Numbered from the stretch's first letter, positions 35,258 to 44,663 are shown. The stretch is DNA of 64,000 nucleotides from an uncultured Desulfobacter sp. (GCF_963664415.1 NZ_OY761445.1:1080501-1144500); one strand, 5' to 3'. Notes: generated by a model not told the origin, from the letters alone. Translations and numbers: made by a program.

Positions 35258-36778
35258 GTGTCGGGGAAACCAATAACCGAACAACAGATAAGGATATACA
35301 TGTCAGCAAGAAGCAAAGGAACTATTCAGGTCACAGCAGCCGCAAAGGCTGGAATATCAGAACGTTCAGGACGTAGAATCGAAAATGGCAATATTTCTCA
35401 AGGAGACAAACCCATGCGTCATTGGCGTACACGCAAGGACCACTTTAAAGGGGTTTGGGAAAATGAGGTCGTTCCGATGCTGGAACAAAACGCCGAACTT
35501 CAGCCGTTAACGTTATTTGAGCATTTTGCAGGTAAATATCCTGAAAAATTCCAGCGGTCCAAACTGCGTACATTCCAACGTAAGGTTAAAAAATGGAAAG
35601 CGCTTAACGGATCAGGCAAAGAAGTAATGTTTTTGCAGGAAAAAATTCCTGGGCGTATGGGGTTATCAGATTTTACAAAGCTAAAAAAAGTAACAATCAC
35701 GATCAACGGAGAGCCTTTGAATCACCTACTTTATCATTTTCGCTTAATTTACAGCGGTTGGTGCCATGTCAAAGTGGTCCTCGGAGGAGAATCATTTACC
35801 GCACTCAGTGAGGGATTACAGGACGCTTTTTGGCGGCTGGGAGGGGTCCCAACAGAGCATCGTACAGACAGCCTGTCTGCTGCTTTCAAGAATTTGACCA
35901 AAGATGCGAAGGAAGATGTCACCAAGCGTTATGAGGAGCTATTCAACCATTATGGCTTGGTCCCGACCCGAAATAATAGGGGGAAGGGGCATGAAAACGG
36001 CGGAGTTGAGTCACCACACGGCCACTTAAAGAATAGAATTCACCAAGCCTTATTGCTCCGGAATTCTGTTGATTTTGAATCTGTATCGGCCTATCAGCAG
36101 TGGCTGGATATCATTGTAAGGGATATCAATGCCCGCAATGCAGATAAGATTGCACAGGAACGTAAGTACTTGAAAGAACTTCCTCTTCAGAGGACCGTTG
36201 ATTATACTGAAAAAGTGGTCGGAGTCAGCACGACCAGCACAATTCTGGTAAAACGCGTCATTTATACGGTCCCATCCCGCTTGATAGGAGAAAAGCTGCG
36301 CCTTCATATTTACCATGACAAGATTGAAGCCTACCTTGGAACAACCTACGTCATCACGTTACCCCGAAAATATTCACCAGATAATAATCGGCGTACTCGC
36401 AGTGTGGATTACCGGCACGTCATAGGCAGCCTGGAGCGAAAACCCCAAGCGTTTCGCTATTCACAGCTAAGGGATGACCTGCTGCCCAGTGACACTTACC
36501 GGCTTATATGGGATCAGCTTGACCAAACCCTTGATCCCCGTACCGCCTGTAAAAGCATCGTGGGTATATTGTCTCTGGCGAACCGGACCGACCAGGAGAC
36601 GGAATTGGGTGATTATATTCTTGAAAAAATGATGGATAACCATATTCCGGCGCTTCATGAACTTCAAAAAAAATTTAACAAAAAAGAAAAGGAAATACCG
36701 GAAATAAATATGGTGGCTGTCTCAGGAGAAGATTACAATATCCTGCTTTCTTCGCATTCATTTACGGAGGTGTTTTGA
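35258..36778 (+). CDS. istA: IS21 transposase IstA (element 2)
   Basis: A 506-aa IS21 transposase from a lineage clearly different from element 1. N-terminal helix-turn-helix VTAAAKAGISERSGRRIENG; DDE core GLSDFTKLKKVTITING, PTEHRTDSLSAAF, and GHENGGVESPHGHLKNRIHQ (E); C-terminal barrel TVPSRLIGEKLRLHIY. Overlaps istB by one base. Confidence 0.92.
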   Translation: MSGKPITEQQIRIYMSARSKGTIQVTAAAKAGISERSGRRIENGNISQGDKPMRHWRTRKDHFKGVWENEVVPMLEQNAELQPLTLFEHFAGKYPEKFQRSKLRTFQRKVKKWKALNGSGKEVMFLQEKIPGRMGLSDFTKLKKVTITINGEPLNHLLYHFRLIYSGWCHVKVVLGGESFTALSEGLQDAFWRLGGVPTEHRTDSLSAAFKNLTKDAKEDVTKRYEELFNHYGLVPTRNNRGKGHENGGVESPHGHLKNRIHQALLLRNSVDFESVSAYQQWLDIIVRDINARNADKIAQERKYLKELPLQRTVDYTEKVVGVSTTSTILVKRVIYTVPSRLIGEKLRLHIYHDKIEAYLGTTYVITLPRKYSPDNNRRTRSVDYRHVIGSLERKPQAFRYSQLRDDLLPSDTYRLIWDQLDQTLDPRTACKSIVGILSLANRTDQETELGDYILEKMMDNHIPALHELQKKFNKKEKEIPEINMVAVSGEDYNILLSSHSFTEVF

Positions 36779-37584
36779 TGGCAAGTACTGAAACTCTTCC
36801 CGTATTGCTCAAACAACTGCGTCTTTCAACCATAGCCCGGCTATGGGAACCCACGCTCTCCCGTGCTCAGGAGGAACATTGGAACCCGGCGCAGTATTTG
36901 GCGACTCTATGTGAGCAAGAGATCAATGAGCGCTACAGCCGGCGTATTGCCCGTTTTACAAAAGAATCCCGTCTTCCGGTGGGTAAAAGCCTTGAAACAT
37001 TTAATTTTAACCACACTCCGGCAATACGTCAGGAAAAAATAGAGGCCCTGGCCCAAAACAGCGATTGGGTAAACCGTGCAGAGAACCTTTTATTTTTTGG
37101 CCCTAGCGGCGTTGGAAAAACCCACCTGGCGGCTGCCATATCTCACGCATTAATAGAACAGTCAATTCGGGTACGTCATTTCACGACAACCGCACTTGTT
37201 CAAAAAATGCAGCAGGCCCGTGCTGATTTGCAGCTTGAATCATTTTTATCCAAACTCGATAAATACGCGGTCATTGTCCTTGATGACCTGGGCTATGTCA
37301 AAAAAAGCGATACGGAAACTCATGTGCTTTTCGAACTGATCGCCCATAGGTATGAGACGGGAAGTATGATTATCACATCCAATCAGCCATTTGGGGAATG
37401 GGACAAAATCTTTTCTGATCCGTCAATGACTGTAGCAGCTATCGATAGAGTGGTTCACCATTCGATCATTATCGAAATACAGGCAGACAGCTACCGCAAA
37501 CGTCAGGCAATTTCCAGGAATATAAGAATTCCCCTTAAGCCGGAACCTACCCAAGAAGATAATAACAAAACCACAGAAAGATGA
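36778..37584 (+). CDS. istB: IS21 ATPase helper IstB (element 2)
   Basis: A 268-aa AAA+ ATPase. Walker A LLFFGPSGVGKTHLAAAIS, Walker B YAVIVLDDLGYVKKSD, sensor SMIITSNQPFGEWDKIF. The ATG at 36778 overlaps the istA stop (TGATG) and has GGAGG 8 nt upstream, so it is preferred to the TTG at 36775. Confidence 0.93.
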   Translation: MASTETLPVLLKQLRLSTIARLWEPTLSRAQEEHWNPAQYLATLCEQEINERYSRRIARFTKESRLPVGKSLETFNFNHTPAIRQEKIEALAQNSDWVNRAENLLFFGPSGVGKTHLAAAISHALIEQSIRVRHFTTTALVQKMQQARADLQLESFLSKLDKYAVIVLDDLGYVKKSDTETHVLFELIAHRYETGSMIITSNQPFGEWDKIFSDPSMTVAAIDRVVHHSIIIEIQADSYRKRQAISRNIRIPLKPEPTQEDNNKTTER

Positions 37585-37588
37585 TTCC

Positions 37589-37852
37589 ATGAAAATAGAT
37601 ATTTACAACACCGCCAAGCAGAGGCTGGAAACCATTGATATTGAAATCACAGAAGAAAACAGCACTTGGTTTGATGACTGCGTGGATAGTGATTCTGTTA
37701 TGAGAATCACTGATTTTGAAGAAGGATTGCTGATTGAACAGTGCAATTACGACTATCCAATTTGGCTTTATGATATATCCCGGGATGACATTGGTCACAA
37801 TCGTCAGAGGGCTCAAGAACTGTTACCAATATATCGTGAGAATCAACCATAA
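37589..37852 (+). CDS. Small acidic protein, third gene of IS21 element 2
   Basis: An 87-aa acidic protein starting 4 nt after istB. It is homologous to the third gene of IS21 element 1 (18898-19158), with the shared blocks (MKIDIYN, ETIDIEITEE, RITDFEEGLLIEQC). No known domain. Its conserved place after istB suggests an IS21 accessory function. Confidence 0.75.
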   Translation: MKIDIYNTAKQRLETIDIEITEENSTWFDDCVDSDSVMRITDFEEGLLIEQCNYDYPIWLYDISRDDIGHNRQRAQELLPIYRENQP

Positions 37853-37934
37853 TTTTTGAAAAGCGTAGTACGTTTATCTATAAACAAGGAAATAGCAGGG
37901 ATGTCAGCCTGGTGTTTGGAAATAGGAGAGAATC

Positions 37935-38132
37935 ATGCGAGGTGGTTATAGGGGAAAACCAAAGCCTAAATTGCCGGCACATCTAAAGCGTGTTCATGTG
38001 AATGCCCGCATTCAGCGGTGGATGCTTGACGAGCTCAAAAAAAGAGGCGAGGTTGGGATCGTTTTGGAATATATATTGATTGACGCAGGCTTTAAGTACC
38101 AGCCTGAAAAAAGAGAAGACAGGCCAGTTTAA
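37935..38132 (+). CDS. Small basic protein, fourth gene of IS21 element 2
   Basis: A 65-aa basic protein, MRGGYRGKPKPKLPAHLKRV at the start, then NARIQRWMLDELKKRG and GIVLEYILIDAGFKY. The second half has the pattern of a short RHH/CopG-like DNA-binding segment (R-I-x-x-W-M-x-x-x-L), but that is a guess. A GGAGAG site precedes the ATG. Absent from IS21 element 1. Confidence 0.55.
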   Translation: MRGGYRGKPKPKLPAHLKRVHVNARIQRWMLDELKKRGEVGIVLEYILIDAGFKYQPEKREDRPV

Positions 38133-38167
38133 CGCATATTTTAGAAATCCGTCCTTCAATAATCAAA

Positions 38168-38308
38168 TTTTCCCTTACCCTCAAAAAAATCTTCGCGAAG
38201 TGGAAGGATAAGTCAAGGGAAAAATGGGAGGGACCCTCTGGGAGGAACCGATTTTTTCCTTGATTTATCCTGGAACGAAGTTACAAATTTTTGGGGGTAA
38301 GGGTAAAA
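38168..38308. repeat. Long imperfect inverted repeat
   Basis: Two arms of about 60 nt, roughly 80 percent complementary (left begins TTTTCCCTTACCCTCAAAAA, right ends GGGGGTAAGGGTAAAA), around a 25-nt G-rich loop. It lies after the fourth gene of IS21 element 2 and well inside its right end, so it is not a terminal repeat. It could be a structured RNA or a nested MITE. Confidence 0.7.
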
Positions 38309-38515
38309 ATACAGTGTATGAGACGACAATTACCGATCCTAAAATCCATTTAATGTGGTTTAACAGACGTCAATTACAATGAAGTATTGAGTCAGTCTGC
38401 GTAAAGATCGGAACAAAAACGGAACAGGATTTATGCACTCAAAAAGCATTTATTGATATAAAAAAACCGGACAAGATAATTGACGCGAACCGGACAAAGT
38501 AATTGACATTTGATA

Positions 38516-39433
38516 AGCTATGCTTGCCAACGCTTTATTCCGTGTTCCTGACCAATTATTTTCAAGGTGGGAATCGTCTCCCCAATACGGAATTGTTGTA
38601 AAATCAATATTGGACGTATCTGAAAGCAATCCTTCGTGAAGCAATATTTGATGCAGCCCTTTGAGAAATTCTTTATTCATTTCACTGGTGATTCGATGAG
38701 AGTAAGAGGTGTACCAACTAGTTTTTGGAAGAACATTCAAACCGGCAAATAACCCCAATCCTCTATCCATACACCAAATATCATCAGCAGAGTATCTGCG
38801 GACATTAGACAATTTAAGGGCAACGAAACACAGGATTGATGATAGTCTGTTTATTGTGCCTGTTTCCGGATAATTTGAATTTTGGATAAGCCTGTCAATG
38901 CTATATTGTTGCAGGTATGGCAGTAGACACAACACACCAAAACTATTTTGCCCGGTAAATGACTCAGGCGCAAAATCCAACATATAACTTTTCGGTGCTT
39001 CTATTTTCAATGAAGCGCTTGTCTTTTCACGAGTAGTGCTTTTTCGGCGGGGAAGTCGGGCGAATCCTTCTTTTTTGAGTAGATTGTAAATGTATCCTTC
39101 AGAAACAGTTTCTCCCTGAGCATCAAGAGCGGCCTTGATGTCAGGCACTGAAAGATGATTTTTCCGAGAATCAATAATGTATTGATTGGTTTCGCTGGTA
39201 TCGTCTTTAGGTCTACGGCCAGCTGGTTTGGAAATAAAAAAATGCTGATCAGGATTTTCCTGCGACAGATTTTTCTTAAAATCACGGGTTAAAGAATAGA
39301 ATGAACTCAACTTATAGCCAAATTGTTTGGCAACGTCTTCGGCTTGACGTTTTTCGACATAAAAAGCACGAAGAGCTTCGTACTTTTTTTGAGCGGTATT
39401 TTGTGGTCGACAAAAAAAATGTTCGGGTTCCAT
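38516..39433 (-). pseudogene. DDE transposase, N-terminal part
   Basis: 306 codons starting MEPEHFFCRPQNTAQKKYEA. A helix-turn-helix (AEDVAKQFGYKLSSFYSLTR) is followed by a second one (DTSETNQYIIDSRKNHLSVP) and the first catalytic region SNIDFTTIPYWGDDSHLENN. Interrupted by IS21 element 2; current translation ends at 38450 inside the IS21 end. Completed by 34325-35146 to a 579-aa protein. Confidence 0.82.
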
Positions 39434-39435
39434 AC

Positions 39436-39871
39436 GGCACCAAAATTAGGGTCAATTAATGTCATGATACGCATTTGTTAAAATTGATTAAAATCACAAA
39501 ATTTGAAAAAATTCAAGAAAAACACTGCAATATCACCTAAAAACCGTCATTTTGTGCATCACGATAAACATTTTTCCAATCAATATCAAGATACTAGTAG
39601 TATAAAATAGCCCTAATTTTTGAACAAATTTAGCGTAGATCTATAGCAATACGTCTGTTTTTATTGGGTTTACACAGAAGTGGTTGAAAATTACGACATA
39701 AATTTTAGGGTTTTAGCATGACATGAAAATCCGTGATCACTGTATTCAAAATCTTGCCAGCCCGGTTAAATAGACACAGTCAACAGTTTTCAATTTCAAC
39801 AAACTATCCCCCCAAAATATCCTGATCATGCATGTAATTGGCTATCCGAGTCTTATTTTTAACACTTGAAC
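39436..39871. other. Non-coding end of the DDE element and spacer
   Basis: 286 nt of AT-rich DNA up to the right terminal repeat at 39722-39735, then 136 nt to the HEPN gene end. Nothing gene-like was recognised. Confidence 0.5.
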
Positions 39872-40456
39872 TTATAGCTTTTTTAAAATTACTTGATCTA
39901 TAGACTTTATATATAGAACAAAAATATCAATATAATGCAGTAAGTCAGAAAGTGAGATATCCATTGCTTCATCATTATGGTGAATGATACTGTTTCTTTT
40001 AAGTACAACTGAATTCACTAAATCCTTATAGCTTTGAAAATCTTGTCCTTTTGCCACATCAACACCCAAATGCCTGAATAATATTATCGTTTTATATGGG
40101 TTTCCTGATAGATTATCAGATAAATCTTTTTTCAATGTATGCGTATCAAAGTCACTAAACGTCATTTCTTTCATCTTTAAATCATTTTTCAATTTCCAAT
40201 GTATGTAATTATTTGGAATTGCAGCATCGGAAATTCTTTGATCAACAATTTTCACATACTCATAGGCAATATCCTGAAGATACGCCTCTAAATAGGTACA
40301 AAGGCTTATTAAGTATGATTTAATAAAAAAATTTATATTGGTTAAAAAGAAAAAATCCGGTTCTTCATGAAGTATTCTACTGTCTGTTATTTTTATAATA
40401 CTTTTTAATGATTTGAATAGGGAATCGTATTTATTTAAAATCGTACTATTTTCCAT
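39872..40456 (-). CDS. HEPN-domain protein (MAE_28990/MAE_18760-like putative RNase)
   Basis: A 194-aa all-helical protein. It has CTYLEAYLQDIAYEYVK in the middle and the HEPN active-site motif R-x4-H in KRNSIIHHND (R154, H159). This is the pattern of HEPN ribonucleases of the MAE_28990/MAE_18760 type. It overlaps the upstream DUF262 gene by 11 nt, so the two are co-translated. HEPN proteins paired with a second gene are common toxins or antiphage effectors; that role here is inferred. The motif is intact. Confidence 0.75.
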   Translation of the reverse strand: MENSTILNKYDSLFKSLKSIIKITDSRILHEEPDFFFLTNINFFIKSYLISLCTYLEAYLQDIAYEYVKIVDQRISDAAIPNNYIHWKLKNDLKMKEMTFSDFDTHTLKKDLSDNLSGNPYKTIILFRHLGVDVAKGQDFQSYKDLVNSVVLKRNSIIHHNDEAMDISLSDLLHYIDIFVLYIKSIDQVILKKL

Positions 40457-41486
40457 TTATCGATTTATCCAAAAGAGATTTCCATTGCACTCGACGTTTA
40501 TTAATTGATGATTTCATTTGTAAACCACCAGAGACAGTCTTTTTAAACTTTGAAGATTGGCATAATTCTTTGTATGCTTGCTTAATATTATCAGCCTTTT
40601 CAACAAGTAGGGCCAAATCTAAATGCACCAAGCTATGCATTAGCAAATCATAATGTACCATGCCTTGCCTGGAACGTGTTTTTGATGGATCGCGAAAAAC
40701 AGTATCGCCAAAAACAGCAACACATTTCTCTAATGCTTCATTAAATCTTGATCTGAATTTTTCAATTTCGTTTTTCGGTAAATCTTCCATTTTTGCCATG
40801 TAATTATCAAGATGCTTTTTGAGAGTGCCATCATACTCTTCTATATCTTTTTCAAATGCAAAAAATCGCAATACTTGTTCTTCTGCCTCTCTACTATCCT
40901 TTTTTTTTTGAGAACTTGGACCTACACCAAAATTTTTAATAATCGGCTTTTTAGCAAGTTCGATTAATAGATTGTCGAAGCTTCCAGGGTAAATTGCATG
41001 TCTGATTTCTTGATCCGAAAGTTCTACAGCACCTTGATTTAATCTTGAAAAGATTTCTCGCACTAAGTGTTTTGGGTTTTCTTTTCGTAAAATAATGCAC
41101 CTTATTGTTGTGGCCTCAAGCTCTGATTGAAAATCACCAAGCTCAGAAAATTTTTTATTTTCCAATTCTTTGAATGTCGTCAAACCTTCTAAGGCAAACT
41201 CATCATTAAAAAATCTTTTGATTGTCGTTAATCTTTGAACGCCATCAATAACAAAATGTTTGCCTGTTTCATTCTCTGCAAAATAGCACGATGGCAAGGG
41301 AATTCTCATTAAACAAGATTCAATAAATTTTGAGGCTCTCTCCCAACCATCTTTATCCCATTTATACTTTCTTTGGAAATCTGGGTCTAATATTAACTTA
41401 GGATTATCATCGTTCATTCTTGATGATAGAGTTTCAAAAGGATAATCAATAGGGTAAAGATTTAGCGTTTTCGCATTCATACTCAA
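40446..41486 (-). CDS. DUF262 (ParB/GmrS-like) protein partnered with HEPN
   Basis: A 346-aa protein with an N-terminal DUF262 domain, related to ParB-like nucleases and the N-terminal part of type IV restriction enzymes GmrSD. Seen: LDPDFQRKYKWDKDGW (34-49) and the signature FVIDGVQRLTTIKRFF (78-93), then REIFSRLNQGAVELSDQEIR. There is no DUF1524 HNH domain after it, unlike GmrSD or BrxU; the C-terminal half is helical. First gene of a two-gene unit with the HEPN gene. DUF262 domains bind or hydrolyse NTP and cut DNA in characterised relatives. Confidence 0.8.
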   Translation of the reverse strand: MSMNAKTLNLYPIDYPFETLSSRMNDDNPKLILDPDFQRKYKWDKDGWERASKFIESCLMRIPLPSCYFAENETGKHFVIDGVQRLTTIKRFFNDEFALEGLTTFKELENKKFSELGDFQSELEATTIRCIILRKENPKHLVREIFSRLNQGAVELSDQEIRHAIYPGSFDNLLIELAKKPIIKNFGVGPSSQKKKDSREAEEQVLRFFAFEKDIEEYDGTLKKHLDNYMAKMEDLPKNEIEKFRSRFNEALEKCVAVFGDTVFRDPSKTRSRQGMVHYDLLMHSLVHLDLALLVEKADNIKQAYKELCQSSKFKKTVSGGLQMKSSINKRRVQWKSLLDKSINGK

Positions 41487-41669
41487 TCCTTAAAGTTTAA
41501 AAAAATGGATATGCCTGAAGACTTATTAAATTAAAGGTTAAGCATCCGATATCAAAAAAATCAAGTAAAAATATAGAACCTTATAAAATTGAATGTTGCA
41601 ATTTTAGATAGAGGATGGTTATTCCTGTCCAATGATGTGGCCAAACACGGATTTAGTTAAATGGAGTTT

Positions 41670-41858
41670 CTACCCGGTAATCAATGAACGGGCTTGAGAA
41701 GCCAATCCCAACCATGTAGCAGCATTCTCTGCAACAGATTTTTTTTCGGATTCTGTCATAAATGCGTGGCAAGAATGCATTAAAACACTTGCCATTGCAA
41801 GCAGATCAGCTGATGTGGATTGATCATCATTCATAGGAAAATTTTCGAAAGGACCTCC
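41670..41858 (-). pseudogene. Hypothetical protein, C-terminal part, cut by IS66 copy 3
   Basis: The last 60 codons of a small protein split by IS66 copy 3 (FENFPMNDDQSTSADLLAMA, then HAFMTESEKKSVAENAATWL). Joined through the 8-bp duplication GGACCTCC to 45302-45474 it restores one frame, reading NLSTGGPFENFP. Family not recognised. Lies 184 nt upstream of the DUF262 gene on the same strand. Confidence 0.7.
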
Positions 41859-41939
41859 GTAAGCGATATTTAAACCCCATCTACCGCCACGCCTAACGGT
41901 GCCATATAATGCCTCCAAACTTAAAGGAGGCGACACCCC

Positions 41940-42260
41940 ATGCCAAAATCAAGGAAAGAAACAAATGAAAAACTTAACAGATACTGGAAATCAAACATCG
42001 AGCGCTGGGCGGCGTCAGGGCTGACTCAAACAGAATATTGCAGACGCAATGACCTGTCCAAAGACAGGTTCACATATTGGAAAAGAAAATTTAAACGACA
42101 AAACCTTCCTGTAGAATTTATCCAGTTGCCGATGTCCGCCAATATTCATAGGACCGGATTAAAGTTAAACCTTGGCCAGGGGGTTCAAATAGAAATCCCG
42201 GACGGCTTCACCAGCGAGACACTTGAAAGAGTTCTTGCGACCTTGAAATCCATCTCATGA
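41940..42260 (+). CDS. tnpA: IS66 accessory protein TnpA (copy 3)
   Basis: A 106-aa IS66 TnpA-like protein with RYWKSNIERWAASGLTQTEY and FTYWKRKFKRQ. Alignable with TnpA of copies 1 and 2 but clearly diverged. Overlaps tnpB by 4 nt. Confidence 0.9.
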   Translation: MPKSRKETNEKLNRYWKSNIERWAASGLTQTEYCRRNDLSKDRFTYWKRKFKRQNLPVEFIQLPMSANIHRTGLKLNLGQGVQIEIPDGFTSETLERVLATLKSIS

Positions 42261-42604
42261 TGAACTTTGCACCGGACACAAAAGTCTATCTGGCTCTGGG
42301 CACGACGGACATGCGCAAAGCGATTAACGGCCTTGCCGTTATCGTGAGTGAGCAAATGCAGTTGGATATATTTTCAGAATCCCTGTTTGTGTTCTGCAAC
42401 CGGGCACAAACCATTTTAAAAATTTTATACTGGGATAAAAACGGTTTTTGCCTGTGGCAAAAGCGCCTTGAGAAAGACCGGTTCAAATGGCCGAATTCAT
42501 CAAAAGAGGTCATGAATATCACCAGCCGGGAACTGACCTGGCTGGTCGAGGGATTGAATATAAATCAGGCTCATAAGCCCCTAAAATACTCTATGATTTT
42601 TTAG
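42257..42604 (+). CDS. tnpB: IS66 accessory protein TnpB (copy 3)
   Basis: A 115-aa IS66 Orf2-like protein: LALGTTDMRKAINGLAVIVS and CNRAQTILKILYWDKNGF. Coupled to tnpA by ATGATG overlapping its stop. Confidence 0.92.
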   Translation: MMNFAPDTKVYLALGTTDMRKAINGLAVIVSEQMQLDIFSESLFVFCNRAQTILKILYWDKNGFCLWQKRLEKDRFKWPNSSKEVMNITSRELTWLVEGLNINQAHKPLKYSMIF

Positions 42605-42648
42605 GCGGAAAACTATTAAAAACCCCGTGGTTATGGTATATACAGCGT

Positions 42649-43585
42649 ATGACAAGAGACACTCTCAAAAACGCTGAAAGCCTGGATGAAGTCAAAGACA
42701 TCGCCTTGAATTTGTTTGATGAGAACATAATTCTTCAAGAGCAGATTAAATCCCTCCAGGACAGGCTTTTTGGTCGCAAATCAGAAAAAACGCCCAAAGA
42801 TGGCGAACAAATGTCTCTTTTTGATATGCCGGAGCCTGAGCTTCCGATCCTGAATGAGGACGATACCGTCACCATTACTGAGCATGCCCGCAAAAAACGT
42901 GGCCGCAAACCACTGCCGGCAGATCTTCCCCGTGTAGATGCTGTTCATAAACTCAGTGAGGATGACAGAAAATGCAATTGTGGCTGTTTGAAAGATAAAA
43001 TCGGTGAAGAAGTCTCTGAACAACTTGAGTACATCCCTGCCAAGGTCAGGGTGATTCGAAATATCCGATATAAATATGCTTGCAAAAACTGCGAGGGTGT
43101 TGAAGATGACGGCCCCACGGTATCCATTGCCAGGATGCCGGATCAGATTATTCCCAAAAGTATTGCCACTCCAGGACTGCTTGCCCATATCCTGACCGCC
43201 AAATTTGCAGATGCTTTGCCGTTTTATCGTCAAGAAAAGCAGTTTGCCAGGATCGGCATTGAGCTTGCCAGGTCAACCATGTGTAACTGGGGCATGAAGG
43301 TGGCTGATGCCTGTGAAATTCTCATCGGCATGATGAAGGATGACGTTTTGGCCAACCCCATGATCGGTATTGATGAAACGCCTCTTCAAGTTTTAAAAGG
43401 ACCCCGCAAATCCAAATCTTATATGTGGATTTTCAGGGGCGGGCCACCAGGCAAGCCGATTATCTTGTTCGAATATCATCCGACAAGGTCGGGGGATGTT
43501 GTTTCAACATTTTTGAACGGTTATAAGGGCATCGTCCAGACGGACGGATATGCTGGGTATGATTTCCTGGATACCAAAAAAGATA
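42649..43585 (+). pseudogene. tnpC: IS66 transposase TnpC (copy 3), N-terminal part
   Basis: 312 codons of TnpC: coiled region ILQEQIKSLQDRLFGRKSEK, zinc-binding CNCGCLKDK and YKYACKNCEG, first catalytic MIGIDETPLQVLKGP, VQTDGYAGYDFLDTKKD. IS1595 copy A interrupts it after the duplicated AAAAGATA. The rest is at 44672-45279; together 514 aa in one frame. Confidence 0.9.
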
Positions 43586-44663
43586 GGCTCATGTCGTGTT
43601 TTGGGGTCTCACTTAATCATCACCTCAATGAGTGAGTGAAGCAAGGATTTTCCACGTTTACCAGCATTATGAACGAATTCAAAAAAACCGAGGTAAAAAG
43701 GTAGTTTCTCCTGTGAGATCCCCCTATGTGGGCGAATCCAACTTCGGAGTAATGACCAGAAGCCTTCCATTGTATTCACGTGGATTTCACAAAATCCGTC
43801 TCCATCGTCGTCTCTGGCATATTCACCGGCCCCATGATTCACGCTTTCATGGTCGTAACCCCACTCATCCAACCTGTTATAAATGGCATATTCATCGGTA
43901 TAGACCAATGTTCCAGACTGTATAGTGGCCTTTATCAAAGGCTTAATGGTGGTCTGCCGGACATCGGGCAGCATTTGAATCACAACCTGTCCGCACCGTT
44001 GTATCATCCCGAAAATGGGTGGTTTCTCTTTCTCTAACGTACCACGGCCCCTGGCACCCCTTAATCGGTTACGCCGACCGTCTCTTCCTTTTTTTAATAC
44101 AGCCGCGGGGTTGCCTTTGTGCCCTGCAACGATATACACCTCATCGCATTCAACCTCATCCCGAAGAGTTATCTGTGGTTTTTTTTTACCACGCCTTCGC
44201 GTAGCTGAGCAGCCATGTTGTGAACATCTCCACGATTAAGCCCCAATTCTTTAGAAATCTGGTTGTTGGACAAATTCAACCCCATGAAATAGAGACACAA
44301 TATCCACACTTTGAGGGGTTGGTGATGTCCAGAAAAAATGGTTCCAGTGAGATCATCAAAGCGTCTTCCGCAATCTTTGCATTTATAGCGTTGTTTGGCG
44401 GAGTCCTTATCATCGTAACCTTTTTTGATTGTGCGTATGGAATTACAAAAAGGGCATTCTCGTATTTCTGGCCAACGTAGGTCACGAACGGTTTCATAGC
44501 ATTGTACATCATCTATCAGGCTCTTTATATTTACCTTCATCAGCTCCGCTCCGAATATAACCAGTTAGTAGTAGAGCAGATATTTATTATGATGAGAATC
44601 AGTAACGCAAGTCAGATTTGGTTCTTCAACAAATTTAAAGGACCCCAAAACACGACATGAGCC
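43586..44663 (-). mobile_element. IS1595-family element, copy A, inside tnpC of IS66 copy 3
   Basis: A 1078-bp element with 23-bp terminal repeats beginning GGCTCATGTCGTGTTTTGGG at both ends, flanked by the 8-bp duplication AAAAGATA (43578-43585 and 44664-44671). Carries one transposase gene in two frames. Confidence 0.95.
43609..44540 (-). CDS. IS1595 transposase (copy A), made by -1 frameshift
   Basis: The first frame (44540-44169) gives 123 aa with a zinc ribbon (RECPFCNS...CKDCGRRF) and a helix-turn-helix (LSNNQISKELGLNRGDVHNM). The second frame, -1 relative to it, continues at GTAAAAAAAAACCAC (A9 run, near 44178-44188) as KKKPQITLRDEVECDEVYIV and holds the ISXO2-type DDE core: CDEVYIVAGHKG, LVYTDEYAIYNRL, NTMEGFWSLLRSW. 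The same shift is needed in copies B and C. Fused length about 310 aa, normal for IS1595. Confidence 0.85.

Larger units (their letters stand above)
35154..38515 (+). mobile_element. IS21-family element 2, inside the unassigned DDE element
   Basis: The element starts at 35154 and ends at 38515, flanked by the 7-bp duplication AGCTATG (35147-35153 and 38516-38522). Each end carries two spaced copies of a motif like CAATTATCTTGTCCGG (left 35163-35210 area; inverted on the right 38463-38508), as in IS21 elements. It carries istA, istB and two further small genes plus a long hairpin region. Confidence 0.9.
34261..39735 (-). mobile_element. Unassigned DDE insertion element split by IS21 element 2
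   Basis: Perfect 14-bp terminal repeats CACGGATTTTCATG (34261-34274; complement 39722-39735), flanked by ATCAC on both sides (34256-34260 and 39736-39740), a 5-bp target duplication. After removing IS21 element 2 and one copy of its 7-bp duplication the element is about 2.1 kb with one gene for a 579-aa transposase on the minus strand. Family not identified. Confidence 0.85.
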
